Source: CBDCVN01 sp965223585
GTDB lineage: Bacteria; Deinococcota; Deinococci; Deinococcales; Trueperaceae
Direction of reading: 5' to 3'
Assembly (NCBI GenBank): GCA_965223585.1
Contig: CBDCWW010000024.1
Span: 62,001-126,000 of the forward strand
Length of the DNA stretch: 64,000 bases
Shown here: piece after piece, positions 8,078 to 16,380 of the stretch
How positions within the stretch are numbered: position 1 is the first letter of the stretch
Layout of the letters: the number at the start of each line of letters is the position of its first letter
Made by a program: the position numbers and the translations under genes
The notes under the pieces: generated by a model
The model's database searches: none
The model's input: only the letters and a program-made list of their open reading frames with translations
Told to the model about the DNA's origin: nothing

Positions 8078-9745
8078 GTGCAAACCAAATATATATTTAT
8101 AACTGGAGGGGTAGTTTCTAGCCTTGGCAAAGGTGTTTCAACTGCCAGCATTGGCGCTCTTTTACATGCAAGAGGTTACAGAGTAACTGCTGTTAAAATT
8201 GATCCCTATATAAACTTAGACGCTGGTACTATGCGCCCCTACGAACATGGGGAGGTTTTTGTCACTCGAGATGGTGCTGAAACTGATCTTGATGTTGGTA
8301 CCTATGAGCGTTTTTTAGATATAGACCTTGCAAGGGCAAATAATATAACAACTGGACAGGTTTATAAGAGAGTTATTGAAAAAGAAAGACGTGGCGAATA
8401 CCTTTCACAAACCGTGCAGGTCATTCCACATATTACTGATGAAATTAGGGAGCGTGTACTTGAAGCAGGAAAATTAGTTAATGCAGAAATTGTACTAATT
8501 GAAGTAGGAGGAACTGTTGGTGACATAGAATCTTTACCCTTCCTAGAAGCTATTCGTCAAATGCGTTTTAGTGAGGGGCCTGAGAATACTCTTTATATTC
8601 ATGTTACCCTTGTCCCCTACTTGCATACTAGCGAAGAGTTTAAGACTAAACCTACTCAACATTCAGTAGCAACATTACGTAGTGTAGGGGTACAACCAGA
8701 TGCTATTATTATTCGCTCAACAAAACCCTGTCCTAAAGACATTAAAGGTAAAATAGCCTTGTTTTGTAATGTATCTACTAATGAAGTCTTTAATAGCTTT
8801 GATGCAAAGCATATTTATGAAGTGCCAGAAATACTAGAACAACAAGGAATAGGTCATTTTATTGAAAGAAGTTTGCAGCTCGAGAAAGTAACACCTCACC
8901 TAAAAAGCTGGCAAGAAGCTGTCAAAGTCTTGCATCAGCCTGAAAAAGAAGTAAGCATAGGCATCGTTGGCAAATATATTTCCATGCCCGATGCCTACTT
9001 GAGTCTTATGGAAGCTCTTACTCATGCAGGGCTAGCCCATAGAACTCGGATAAACACTACTTGGGTTAATTCAGAGGATGTAGCCGAGGGTAATTTACAA
9101 GAGTTAGATAATTTTGATGGCATTTTGGTACCCGGTGGATTTGGTATGCGTGGTATTGAAGGGAAAATACGCGCCGCAGGTTATGCTAGGGAAAAAGGTA
9201 TCCCCTTTCTTGGCATTTGTTTGGGTATGCAAGTAGCAGTGATTGAGTACGCTCGTAACGTTGCAGATTTGGCAGGTGCTAACTCGAGTGAATTCGATAG
9301 CCACACCCCTCACCCTGTTATTGATCTCATGCCAGAGCAACTTGAAGTTAAAGGTCTAGGAGGTAGTATGCGCTTGGGGGATTGGCCTATGAAAGTTTTG
9401 AACGGTACAACCCTTAATAATCTTTATAAACCAAGTTCTAAACGTATAGTTTATGAGCGCCATAGACACCGCTATGAAGTATCTCCAGAATATGTAGCTA
9501 AATTAGAAGTAGCAGGATTAACTATATCAGGCATAACCCCGGGAGTAGACGGCCGTGGTGAAGGTTTAGTAGAGGCTATTGAGCTACAGGAACATCCTTT
9601 CTTTTTAGGTTTACAATCCCACCCCGAACTAGCCTCGCGTCTGTCACGCCCTAGTCCTCCCTTTAGAGGATTTATAGCAGCAGCTCTAAAATTGCAGGAA
9701 AAACGTAAGCAGTTAATACCACTTTTTAAGGAAGAAATTTCTTAG
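8078..9745 (+). CDS. pyrG: CTP synthase
   Basis: PyrG aminates UTP to CTP using ATP and glutamine. At 555 residues it has the usual length. The N-terminal synthetase domain opens with ITGGVVSSLGKGVSTASIGALL (P-loop) and carries LIEVGGTVGDIESLPF. The C-terminal class I glutaminase domain has GGFGMRG, the nucleophile Cys in LGICLGMQ and the HPE triad part in LQSHPELASR. The start is GTG at 8078 and fits the conserved N terminus. The nearest putative control element is TATCTT six bases upstream, so translation may be leaderless. Confidence 0.97.
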   Translation: MQTKYIFITGGVVSSLGKGVSTASIGALLHARGYRVTAVKIDPYINLDAGTMRPYEHGEVFVTRDGAETDLDVGTYERFLDIDLARANNITTGQVYKRVIEKERRGEYLSQTVQVIPHITDEIRERVLEAGKLVNAEIVLIEVGGTVGDIESLPFLEAIRQMRFSEGPENTLYIHVTLVPYLHTSEEFKTKPTQHSVATLRSVGVQPDAIIIRSTKPCPKDIKGKIALFCNVSTNEVFNSFDAKHIYEVPEILEQQGIGHFIERSLQLEKVTPHLKSWQEAVKVLHQPEKEVSIGIVGKYISMPDAYLSLMEALTHAGLAHRTRINTTWVNSEDVAEGNLQELDNFDGILVPGGFGMRGIEGKIRAAGYAREKGIPFLGICLGMQVAVIEYARNVADLAGANSSEFDSHTPHPVIDLMPEQLEVKGLGGSMRLGDWPMKVLNGTTLNNLYKPSSKRIVYERHRHRYEVSPEYVAKLEVAGLTISGITPGVDGRGEGLVEAIELQEHPFFLGLQSHPELASRLSRPSPPFRGFIAAALKLQEKRKQLIPLFKEEIS

Positions 9746-9813
9746 ATTATCGGATAAAAACTTGATTTTTTACAAGCATCTAAGTCAGAGATTTGTTAGC
9801 TGATTTTATTAAT

Positions 9814-11407
9814 ATTCAAAACCGTACACTCTTCACCCTTTGCAGGAAACGAATTGCGTACCCAAGGCAATTATAGATACTCAAAAAAGACCTCAATTTC
9901 TATCTGTTTTCTAAATTTGATTTTAGTTATTGATTTAGCTCGTTACTTTTTTGCAAAACCTGCTCTTCAATCCAACAAAAAATGAGAGAAAATGTCTATT
10001 ATGAGCCTTTTATTTGTCATGACTTCTTCATATGGATATGACCTCACCTAGCACTGCTTTTCTGAGAGACTTTCAAACACTGCTTTGAAGCTAACTTCTT
10101 TGTTTTTTAGATTACTAGGCTTTTAAATCCATGCACTTTCCTCCCAAAATTCTGGTAGCTCTAATAGCCCTTCTGGTAAAGGCATTGCACATTCTAGTAG
10201 ATACTCTAAGTATTTCTTCCCTAACTGAAATAGGCTCAGTACCCTTCTGTCTTTCCTTCTAAATTGCCCCTCCTTCCCTTCTTTTCTTGCTACAGATCCT
10301 AAATATACTATCCAGATGTATGCAAAACACGCTACCAGTAAAAGCTTTTCTAGCCTCTTGGGATTCTTTATTCGCGTTTTGTGTATGTTAAATCCTCTTG
10401 ATTTCTCATCTGAAAAAAATGTCTCTATCAAACTCCTCTTTCTATACAGCTCACATGCCTCTTCTGTTAACTCCACATTTGTTACTAAATATATTGGCTC
10501 TTTATACTCTTTGCCCCACCACGCTATTATTTGTACTGGCCCATACCTCTCATTCGTGTACTCTATCCCTTCTACACTTACTTGCCCTCCCTCTTGGAAT
10601 ATGTCTTCTGGTTTGAATGGCTCGTTTTCTCCTTCCTCATAACAATTGATGTTTTTTGCTGCTCTTAGTATATATTCCCACTTGTACTCTTCACATTTCT
10701 TTTGGAACTCTACTCCATCAAACTCGCTGTCACCCACTACTACCACATCTAATTTCTTGTCTAAACCCTCTTCTAATTCTTGCACTAACTCGTATAACTC
10801 CTCTAGTAAAGCTATATGTTCTGCTTCACTAAAGCTTCCTTTGTTCCCTTCTCTTACTTTCCAAATTACTGGTAATGCTCTTCCTTGGTATATCACACTT
10901 ATCATCAGTACTGCACAATGTTTCCCTAAACTACTTGTATCTATTGTGAATATTAAGCTTGTTTTACTTATCCCTGCTAGTATTTCTTTGATGTAAGGGA
11001 AGTACATCGTTTCTTTATTGACAGCTTTATTCCTCAACCAACGATTAAATCGCTTTGTTCGGCTTTCTGTTTTACTATTTTTATGTTTTGTGCTCTTATC
11101 TGCCATTTCATCCAACGCTATTTTTCCTGATCGAACTAGCCCTGTTATCATCAAGGCAAAAACTATTAATCGCCTCGATGATTGACCTGATATGTTTTTT
11201 TGTGCAAACTGCTTGAGTGTAGCGAATATTCTGTTATATGATTTTTGAGAATAACTCATGCCCTGCATTAATCATGTTTCAAGTAATTTTGCAATACCCT
11301 TGAAGCTCAATGTGGGGCTTTTTTATTTCGATCTGATCTACCCTTGGTTGACTTTCGCCCTTGCCCTTTGGTGTTTCCTCAATTCAAAAAAGTGTACGGT
11401 TTTGAAT
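9814..11407 (-). mobile_element. IS4-like insertion sequence, complete, with 7-bp target duplication
   Basis: A 1594-bp element bounded by perfect 17-bp inverted repeats: ATTCAAAACCGTACACT at 9814-9830 and its complement at 11391-11407. The direct repeat TATTAAT flanks both sides (9807-9813 and 11408-11414). It carries one intact DDE transposase on the minus strand. Between the left repeat and the transposase stop lie about 290 bp with no coding sequence. A 7-bp duplication fits the ISPepr1-like branch of IS4 as I recall it. Intact ends, intact gene and exact duplication indicate recent insertion. Confidence 0.92.
10123..11268 (-). CDS. IS4-family DDE transposase
   Basis: A 381-residue transposase with an N-terminal helical DNA-binding part and an RNase H-like core. 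Candidate catalytic residues are Asp110 in FTIDTSSLGK, Asp180 in VVVGDSEFDG and Glu282 in YRKRSLIETFF, the last within the Y-(x)2-R-(x)3-E-like signature of IS4 transposases. ATG codons at 11268 and 11259 are both possible starts. It is the only gene in its element and is undamaged, so the element may be active. Confidence 0.93.
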   Translation of the reverse strand: MQGMSYSQKSYNRIFATLKQFAQKNISGQSSRRLIVFALMITGLVRSGKIALDEMADKSTKHKNSKTESRTKRFNRWLRNKAVNKETMYFPYIKEILAGISKTSLIFTIDTSSLGKHCAVLMISVIYQGRALPVIWKVREGNKGSFSEAEHIALLEELYELVQELEEGLDKKLDVVVVGDSEFDGVEFQKKCEEYKWEYILRAAKNINCYEEGENEPFKPEDIFQEGGQVSVEGIEYTNERYGPVQIIAWWGKEYKEPIYLVTNVELTEEACELYRKRSLIETFFSDEKSRGFNIHKTRIKNPKRLEKLLLVACFAYIWIVYLGSVARKEGKEGQFRRKDRRVLSLFQLGKKYLEYLLECAMPLPEGLLELPEFWEESAWI

Positions 11408-11529
11408 TATTAATATCTAGTTATTTAAAGAAGCTATGAACAAATTAATATTAAACTTACTAAAGTATCTAAAGCCACATGTAATTAAGTACTATTTACT
11501 AATTTTGAAAATCAAAAGATTAGCTTATT

Positions 11530-11883
11530 ATGGCAAATATAGCTGTAGTTAATGATGCCTTTTCACTTGATTCAGTTACTGATCTTTTAGAAGATCAAGG
11601 ACATTCTGTATTGGTTTGTGAAAAAGGAGCTGATCTGGAAAATAAGATTCTTCATTTTTCACCTCATTTGATTCTTTTTGATATAACATACGCTGATTAT
11701 AAAATCCTACGTTCAATTAAACACAGCGAATCTATAAAAGATGTACCCATTATTTTAATCAGTTCAAAAGATGGTTCTAATAACTTTGAGTGGGGCCTAC
11801 GGCAGGGGGCAGTTAGCTATATCTCTCAACTTACCCCTATGAGTATTACCTCAACTATAAAGCCTTACCTACCAAGCAAATAG
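11530..11883 (+). CDS. Stand-alone degenerate receiver-like protein
   Basis: A 117-residue CheY-like fold. LILFDIT contains an aspartate at the phospho-acceptor position and ILISSKD the switch Ser/Thr, but the conserved Lys of the usual YLxKP block is replaced (YISQLTP) and the acidic pair is reduced to VND. Phosphorylation-dependent switching may therefore be lost, as in pseudo-receivers. It resembles in general the receiver half of the kinase fusion at 38.6 kb (MANIAVV versus MAHIAIVED). No partner kinase is adjacent. It lies just right of the IS4-like element. Confidence 0.65.
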   Translation: MANIAVVNDAFSLDSVTDLLEDQGHSVLVCEKGADLENKILHFSPHLILFDITYADYKILRSIKHSESIKDVPIILISSKDGSNNFEWGLRQGAVSYISQLTPMSITSTIKPYLPSK

Positions 11884-11908
11884 ATTAGAAAGTAATGTTA
11901 TTTACAAT

Positions 11909-12033
11909 CTAGTACCCTGTCAAGTTTAGTTTGAGGGGTTAAGGAATTAAGTTGAAAATACAATGCAAGACAGAGTAATCTTACAAAAATTTGCTAGTTG
12001 CTACCCCTCATTTTAGTTTTGACAAGGTACTAG
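11909..12033. repeat. 125-bp MITE-like element with imperfect terminal inverted repeats
   Basis: The two ends are inverted copies over about 35 bp with a few mismatches. The left begins CTAGTACCCTGTCAAG and reaches GAGGGGT; the right, read in reverse complement, begins CTAGTACCTTGTCAAA and also reaches GAGGGGT. The roughly 60-bp centre has no ORF. It sits between two convergent genes. No clear target duplication is visible. It could be a non-autonomous transposon relic or a large bidirectional terminator. Confidence 0.5.
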
Positions 12034-12043
12034 CTGCAATGCA

Positions 12044-13336
12044 TTAAGGTTGTAAGCGCCCTTCGTCTCTTGGGAAAGCTCTTGCAAAACGAACATTATC
12101 AATACCTAGCAGCAATGCTGTCAAGCGTTCTGCACCAATAGCAAAGCCTCCATGCGGAGGCATACCATGTTTAAAAACTTCTAAATAACCTTTGAAAGCT
12201 TCAGGATCCATCTTACGTTTTTCTAATTCTTCTATCAGCAAATCATGTCTATGAACCCGTTGCCCTCCAGAAGTAATTTCTAGACCTCTAAAGATAAGGT
12301 CAAGCCCTCTAGTTAAACCATCGTCTATAGGATAAGTATAAAAAGGACGTGCTGCTTGGGGGTAGTTAGTTACAAAAACAAAGTCTGAATTGTGCTCTTC
12401 TTTAGCCCACTTGGTTATTAACCTTTCAGCTTCAGGGTCAAGGTCCTTTCCTCCTGTTTGATGTTGATAGCGTTCTTCAACTATTTTGCGAGCTTCTAGG
12501 AGAGTGACTCGAGGGAATTTGGCTTCAGTGTTAGGTAGTGTGGCTTTTAGTAGCTCGAGCTGAGGTTGGCATTTTTCTGATACATGTTGCACTATGTATT
12601 TTAGCAAAGCTTCTTGTAAATCCATTACCTCACTATCATCTTCAATAAAACCAACCTCTACATCTAAGCTCAAATACTCGCTTAGATGCCTACTAGTGTG
12701 ACTAAGTTCAGCACGATAAACAGGTGCCGTTTCATAGACCTTTTCATAAACTGCCACCATAATTTGTTTATAAAGCTGCGGTGATTGGGCAAGATAAGCT
12801 CTTTTACCATAATAATCTACTTCAAAAAGGTTTGCACCACCTTCTGCTCCTGCAGAAACTATTTTGGGAGTGAAGATTTCTGTAAAGTCTTGAGAGTCAA
12901 GATAATCTCTAAAACCACTTACTAGCTCAGCTTGTACCTTTAAAATAGCCCTAGCTTTTGGCTCACGTAAGCTTACATGTCTATACTCTAAAATAGTTTC
13001 CGGGTGAACATTCCAATCTGTTTTAGGAATTTCTATGGGTGTGGGCTCTTCTGCTTCACTAATAATTTCTAGTTGCTCTGCTTGGACTTCAAAACCACCC
13101 GGTGCTCTTTTGTTTTCAACAACTTTACCCAAAACAGCTATGCAACTTTCTGCTAGGGGTAAGTCAAAGCTTTTGTCAAATACACATTGCACAAGGCCAC
13201 TAGTATCACGCACCACTCCAAAACGAACGCCACCTAGATCACGTCTAGTATGCAGCCAACCTTTAATGAATGCTACAGATCCTACTTTTTCTTCTAGCTC
13301 AGATATTTTGCTTCTGTTTTCTGCTAACTGTGTCAT
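12044..13336 (-). CDS. aspS: Aspartyl-tRNA synthetase, archaeal type
   Basis: A class IIb synthetase charging tRNA-Asp, 430 residues, lacking the GAD insertion that makes ordinary bacterial AspRS about 580-600 residues. An OB-fold anticodon domain (GWLHTRRDLGGVRFGVVRD, about residues 25-45) precedes the catalytic core with motif 2 (YRAELSHTSRHLSEY) and motif 3 (GGFAIGAERLTALLLG). Deinococcus carries such an archaeal-type enzyme that is non-discriminating and works with GatCAB to make Asn-tRNA. The His after GWL, where I recall discriminating archaeal enzymes having Trp, fits that but is inference. Confidence 0.93.
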   Translation of the reverse strand: MTQLAENRSKISELEEKVGSVAFIKGWLHTRRDLGGVRFGVVRDTSGLVQCVFDKSFDLPLAESCIAVLGKVVENKRAPGGFEVQAEQLEIISEAEEPTPIEIPKTDWNVHPETILEYRHVSLREPKARAILKVQAELVSGFRDYLDSQDFTEIFTPKIVSAGAEGGANLFEVDYYGKRAYLAQSPQLYKQIMVAVYEKVYETAPVYRAELSHTSRHLSEYLSLDVEVGFIEDDSEVMDLQEALLKYIVQHVSEKCQPQLELLKATLPNTEAKFPRVTLLEARKIVEERYQHQTGGKDLDPEAERLITKWAKEEHNSDFVFVTNYPQAARPFYTYPIDDGLTRGLDLIFRGLEITSGGQRVHRHDLLIEELEKRKMDPEAFKGYLEVFKHGMPPHGGFAIGAERLTALLLGIDNVRFARAFPRDEGRLQP

Positions 13337-13473
13337 TTTAAATATAAACTGCTCCTAAAAGCCAAAATCAATCTTGGCAAGAATGCCCACAAGACTATTT
13401 TGATTTTAACTTTTTTTGTATTTGATTAGTATTATTTAGCTTTATAACTGAAGTTGTTCATTTTTTATAGATC

Positions 13474-14382
13474 CTACCGAGCAAATTTAGGAATGTCACT
13501 ATTAGGAAAACTTTGTCTTAAAACTTCTAAGAAAACCCTGACACTAGGAGTTTTTAGCACACTCGGTAATAAGGTGACACCTATACCCCGCTCGAGCAAA
13601 CTACTAGTTGGCACAACTTTAGCATTTTCAGGTAGTTCATCTATGGCAAGTGCAGGCAAAAGACTTATGCCCAGCTCTTGTGAAACCATTCTAATAATAG
13701 TGGAGTCTTCCATCACTTGATATTTTGGTTGGACAGGAGTCCCTAAATCACTTAGATAGCCCTGTACACGCAAGGCACACTCATCTGTTTCATGCAAAAT
13801 AAGTGGCAGGCATGGTATTTCTGACCATTTAAGCAACTCACGTTTATCAGAAGCAGGAATAACCCCTTTATAGGGATCACGCATTATCTCCCACATTAAA
13901 AGGTCATCATAATGTGGCTTTGGTGGCAAGTAATCAATAAAGCTAATATCTGCACAGTGTTCACGCAAAAGTTTTACTTTGCCATGCATATTGAGGTGAT
14001 CTAGCTCGAGCAAACGAATACTTACACGAGGGTGTTGCTGCTTAAGCTGTGACATTAGTTGAGGCATAATTTTACCTGCTACACTGCGGAAAACAACTAC
14101 TCGCAACTCTCCACAAATAGGCCCTTGAACAGCACTAACTTCTTGATTAATAGCCTTAATATGTTGACCAATGCCACGCGCATGAGCTGCTATTTTCAAG
14201 CCTAGTTCCGTGGGCTCAGCACCAAAACGACCACGTGAAAGAAGTTTAGCCCCTAGTTCACGCTCTAACTCAGCAATGGTGTAACTTACAGCAGATTGCG
14301 AAGTATCTAATTCTAAGGCGGCATTGGAAAAACTGCCTGTATCAATAACTATTAACAAAGTTTCAAGCTGCGCCAGCTTCAT
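13474..14382 (-). CDS. LysR-family transcriptional regulator
   Basis: A 302-residue LysR-type regulator. The N-terminal winged helix-turn-helix (1-60) reads LAQLETLLIVIDTGSFSNAALELDTSQSAVSYTIAELE, and the rest is a periplasmic-binding-protein-like effector domain from about residue 90. LysR proteins usually act on a divergent neighbour, here the small secreted protein at 14501, but the effector and targets are unknown. TAGAAT six bases before the ATG suggests a leaderless transcript. Confidence 0.92.
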   Translation of the reverse strand: MKLAQLETLLIVIDTGSFSNAALELDTSQSAVSYTIAELERELGAKLLSRGRFGAEPTELGLKIAAHARGIGQHIKAINQEVSAVQGPICGELRVVVFRSVAGKIMPQLMSQLKQQHPRVSIRLLELDHLNMHGKVKLLREHCADISFIDYLPPKPHYDDLLMWEIMRDPYKGVIPASDKRELLKWSEIPCLPLILHETDECALRVQGYLSDLGTPVQPKYQVMEDSTIIRMVSQELGISLLPALAIDELPENAKVVPTSSLLERGIGVTLLPSVLKTPSVRVFLEVLRQSFPNSDIPKFAR

Positions 14383-14388
14383 TTTTAC

Positions 14389-14394
14389 ATTCTA
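14389..14394 (-). promoter_or_regulatory. -10 element for the LysR gene (probably leaderless)
   Basis: TAGAAT on the minus strand ends 6 nt before the ATG at 14382. No Shine-Dalgarno motif lies between them. Confidence 0.4.
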
Positions 14395-14500
14395 CATAAA
14401 AATTCCATAAAGAAACTTGATAGATCTTAGCAAAGCCATCAAGAAAGCTTTTTGATTAATAGGTTTACTTACTTCTAACATAAAAGCAGGAGATAGTAGA

Positions 14501-14983
14501 ATGACTATTTACTTTAAAGTGCTCTTAACACTCATAATCTGCACCATTTTTGCTTTAATGTGGCATGCAAGTTCTGCTGTTGAAGCCTCTGAAAAGAGTC
14601 AACTTATTAACAGGGAGATGCTCGAGCTTTCCCTATCTGGTACCCTAAGTGCCAAACTTGATATAGCTAAATTCAAATATACTTACTGCACAGAAAAAGA
14701 AATCGTATTTCTTAGTAATAATGTTTCACCTTTTGATGTAAGGTTTTCCTTTCAAAGCAACGGACTAGACTCACAAGGCTGGCAACATTATAGTTTAGAT
14801 AGTACTCAGCCTTTAAAGTTAAACATTCTAGAATTTAGAAAAAAAGGTAAGACTACAAGTTTTCATGCTTTAGATGGCAATCTTGATTTTTACAAAGGCG
14901 AGGGGCACTTTGACGCTTTTATGATAGATGATCAAGGTAGGCATCTTTTTTTAAGTGGTTATTTTCAGTGCTCTAAGCCATAA
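14501..14983 (+). CDS. Secreted protein of unknown function
   Basis: A 160-residue protein with an N-terminal export signal (about residues 1-27, hydrophobic LLTLIICTIFALMW, cleavage likely after SSAVEA). The mature part is mixed alpha/beta with two cysteines (YTCTEK region is FKYTYCTEKE, and the final FQCSKP) that could form a disulfide. No family recognised. It is divergent from the LysR gene and overlaps the convergent phosphorylase gene by 11 bp. AGGAG lies about 12 nt before the ATG. Confidence 0.7.
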   Translation: MTIYFKVLLTLIICTIFALMWHASSAVEASEKSQLINREMLELSLSGTLSAKLDIAKFKYTYCTEKEIVFLSNNVSPFDVRFSFQSNGLDSQGWQHYSLDSTQPLKLNILEFRKKGKTTSFHALDGNLDFYKGEGHFDAFMIDDQGRHLFLSGYFQCSKP

Positions 14984-16253
14984 TTTCAAAGATAAGCGGA
15001 GATAGTCCAGCAGGATTTTCATTTAAAGAAAACGACTGCTCTAGAAGTTCCTTAGCTTTCTCAAAGTTGTTGTTACGATGATACATTGTCATAAGTGCCA
15101 TGCCCTTAAATACAAAATCACCACTTTTAGCATGAAGTACAACACCAACACCAAGATCAATTTTTTGATCTTTTCGATACCGTCCACCACCTAATGCTTT
15201 AACAGCCTCACCTATTTCTAATGCATTCAAATTAGTAAGATAACCTTGCTTAGGAGCTGTAATAATATACTCATTAGGAGCTAGCTCGAGCTTATCCAAA
15301 GCCTCAACATTACCACCTTGTGCCGAAATCCAGCGCTCAAAAGTTTCATATGCCTTCCCATTATCTAAAAGTTTAGCAATATCTTCTCTAGATCTTGTTA
15401 GGCTAGCCATTTCTAAAAGTTGCTCAGCAAGCGTAAGGCATAATTCACGCAAATCAGATATATTTTCACCTTTTAAACAACTTATGGCCTCCTGTACCTC
15501 TAAAGTGTTACCTACCGCAAAACCTAATGGGTCGTCCATGTTGCTAAGCACTGCTCTCACATTACGCTCCTTCTTTTTACCTATCTTTACCATTAGTTGG
15601 GCTAGTTCCTTGGCGTCCATTAGGTTCTTCATAAATGCTCCCTTGCCCACTTTAACATCTAGAACTATAGATTTGGCACCACTAGCAAGCTTCTTACTCA
15701 TTACACTACTAGCAATTAAAGGTAAAGAATCTATAGTAGCAGTTATATCTCTAAGGGCGTAGAGCTTACCATCAGCAGGTGCTAAGTTCTTAGACTGAGC
15801 ACTTATCACTATGTTGATAGCTCGAGCTTGCTTAATAAACTCCTCATCGCTCAGAGTAGTTTTAAAGTTAGGAATGCTTTCTAATTTGTCAATGGTGCCC
15901 CCAGTATGACCTAGTCCACGACCACTCATCTTTGCCACAGTTGCCCCACAAGTTGCCAATAAAGGTGCTAGTACAAGGCTCGTTTTATCACCAACACCAC
16001 CAGTAGAATGCTTATCTACTGTATAAGGTAGATTAGATAAATCCAATATATTTCCCGAGGCTGCCATAACCTCAGTTAAATTTATTGTTTCTTCAAGAGT
16101 CATGCCTTGTAAACATACTGCCATAAGCCAAGCAGAAACTTGATAGTTGGGTATGTTATCAGCAAGATAACCATTGATAAAATTTTTTAGTTCAGCTTTA
16201 CTATGAGCCTGATTTTGCTTTTTAGCCAATATGAAGTTAATAACGTCTTGCAC
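14973..16253 (-). CDS. pdp: Pyrimidine-nucleoside / thymidine phosphorylase
   Basis: The enzyme splits pyrimidine nucleosides with phosphate to base and (deoxy)ribose-1-phosphate for salvage. At 426 residues it matches the family. Signature blocks are VDKHSTGGVGDKTSLVLAP (phosphate-binding loop, about residues 80-98), KMSGRGLGHTGGTIDKLES (about 108-126) and LDVKVGKGAFMK. The C-terminal alpha/beta domain is complete. The substrate range (uridine plus thymidine, or thymidine only) cannot be read from sequence. The start is GTG at 16253 with TATACT seven bases upstream. It is divergent from radA. Confidence 0.94.
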   Translation of the reverse strand: MQDVINFILAKKQNQAHSKAELKNFINGYLADNIPNYQVSAWLMAVCLQGMTLEETINLTEVMAASGNILDLSNLPYTVDKHSTGGVGDKTSLVLAPLLATCGATVAKMSGRGLGHTGGTIDKLESIPNFKTTLSDEEFIKQARAINIVISAQSKNLAPADGKLYALRDITATIDSLPLIASSVMSKKLASGAKSIVLDVKVGKGAFMKNLMDAKELAQLMVKIGKKKERNVRAVLSNMDDPLGFAVGNTLEVQEAISCLKGENISDLRELCLTLAEQLLEMASLTRSREDIAKLLDNGKAYETFERWISAQGGNVEALDKLELAPNEYIITAPKQGYLTNLNALEIGEAVKALGGGRYRKDQKIDLGVGVVLHAKSGDFVFKGMALMTMYHRNNNFEKAKELLEQSFSLNENPAGLSPLIFEIMA

Positions 16254-16260
16254 TAGGAAC

Positions 16261-16266
16261 AGTATA
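16261..16266 (-). promoter_or_regulatory. -10 element for the nucleoside phosphorylase (probably leaderless)
   Basis: TATACT on the minus strand ends 7 nt before the GTG at 16253, the spacing expected when the start codon is the transcript 5' end. Confidence 0.5.
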
Positions 16267-16380
16267 ATAAAAAAATGTGATTGCCTCAGTTAATCATTCT
16301 GGGAATTTAAGGTATAATTTTCTTAGGATGCAACTTTCTATGTTAACTTCATTTACCTTGCAAAGTGCTTTATACAACCT

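Noticed and set aside
9104..9340. Minus-strand ORF inside pyrG
   Set aside because: Shadow of pyrG with no ribosome site and no family resemblance.
10316..10996. Plus-strand ORFs opposite the IS4 transposase
   Set aside because: Antisense of an intact transposase; Ser/Leu/His-rich composition without motifs.
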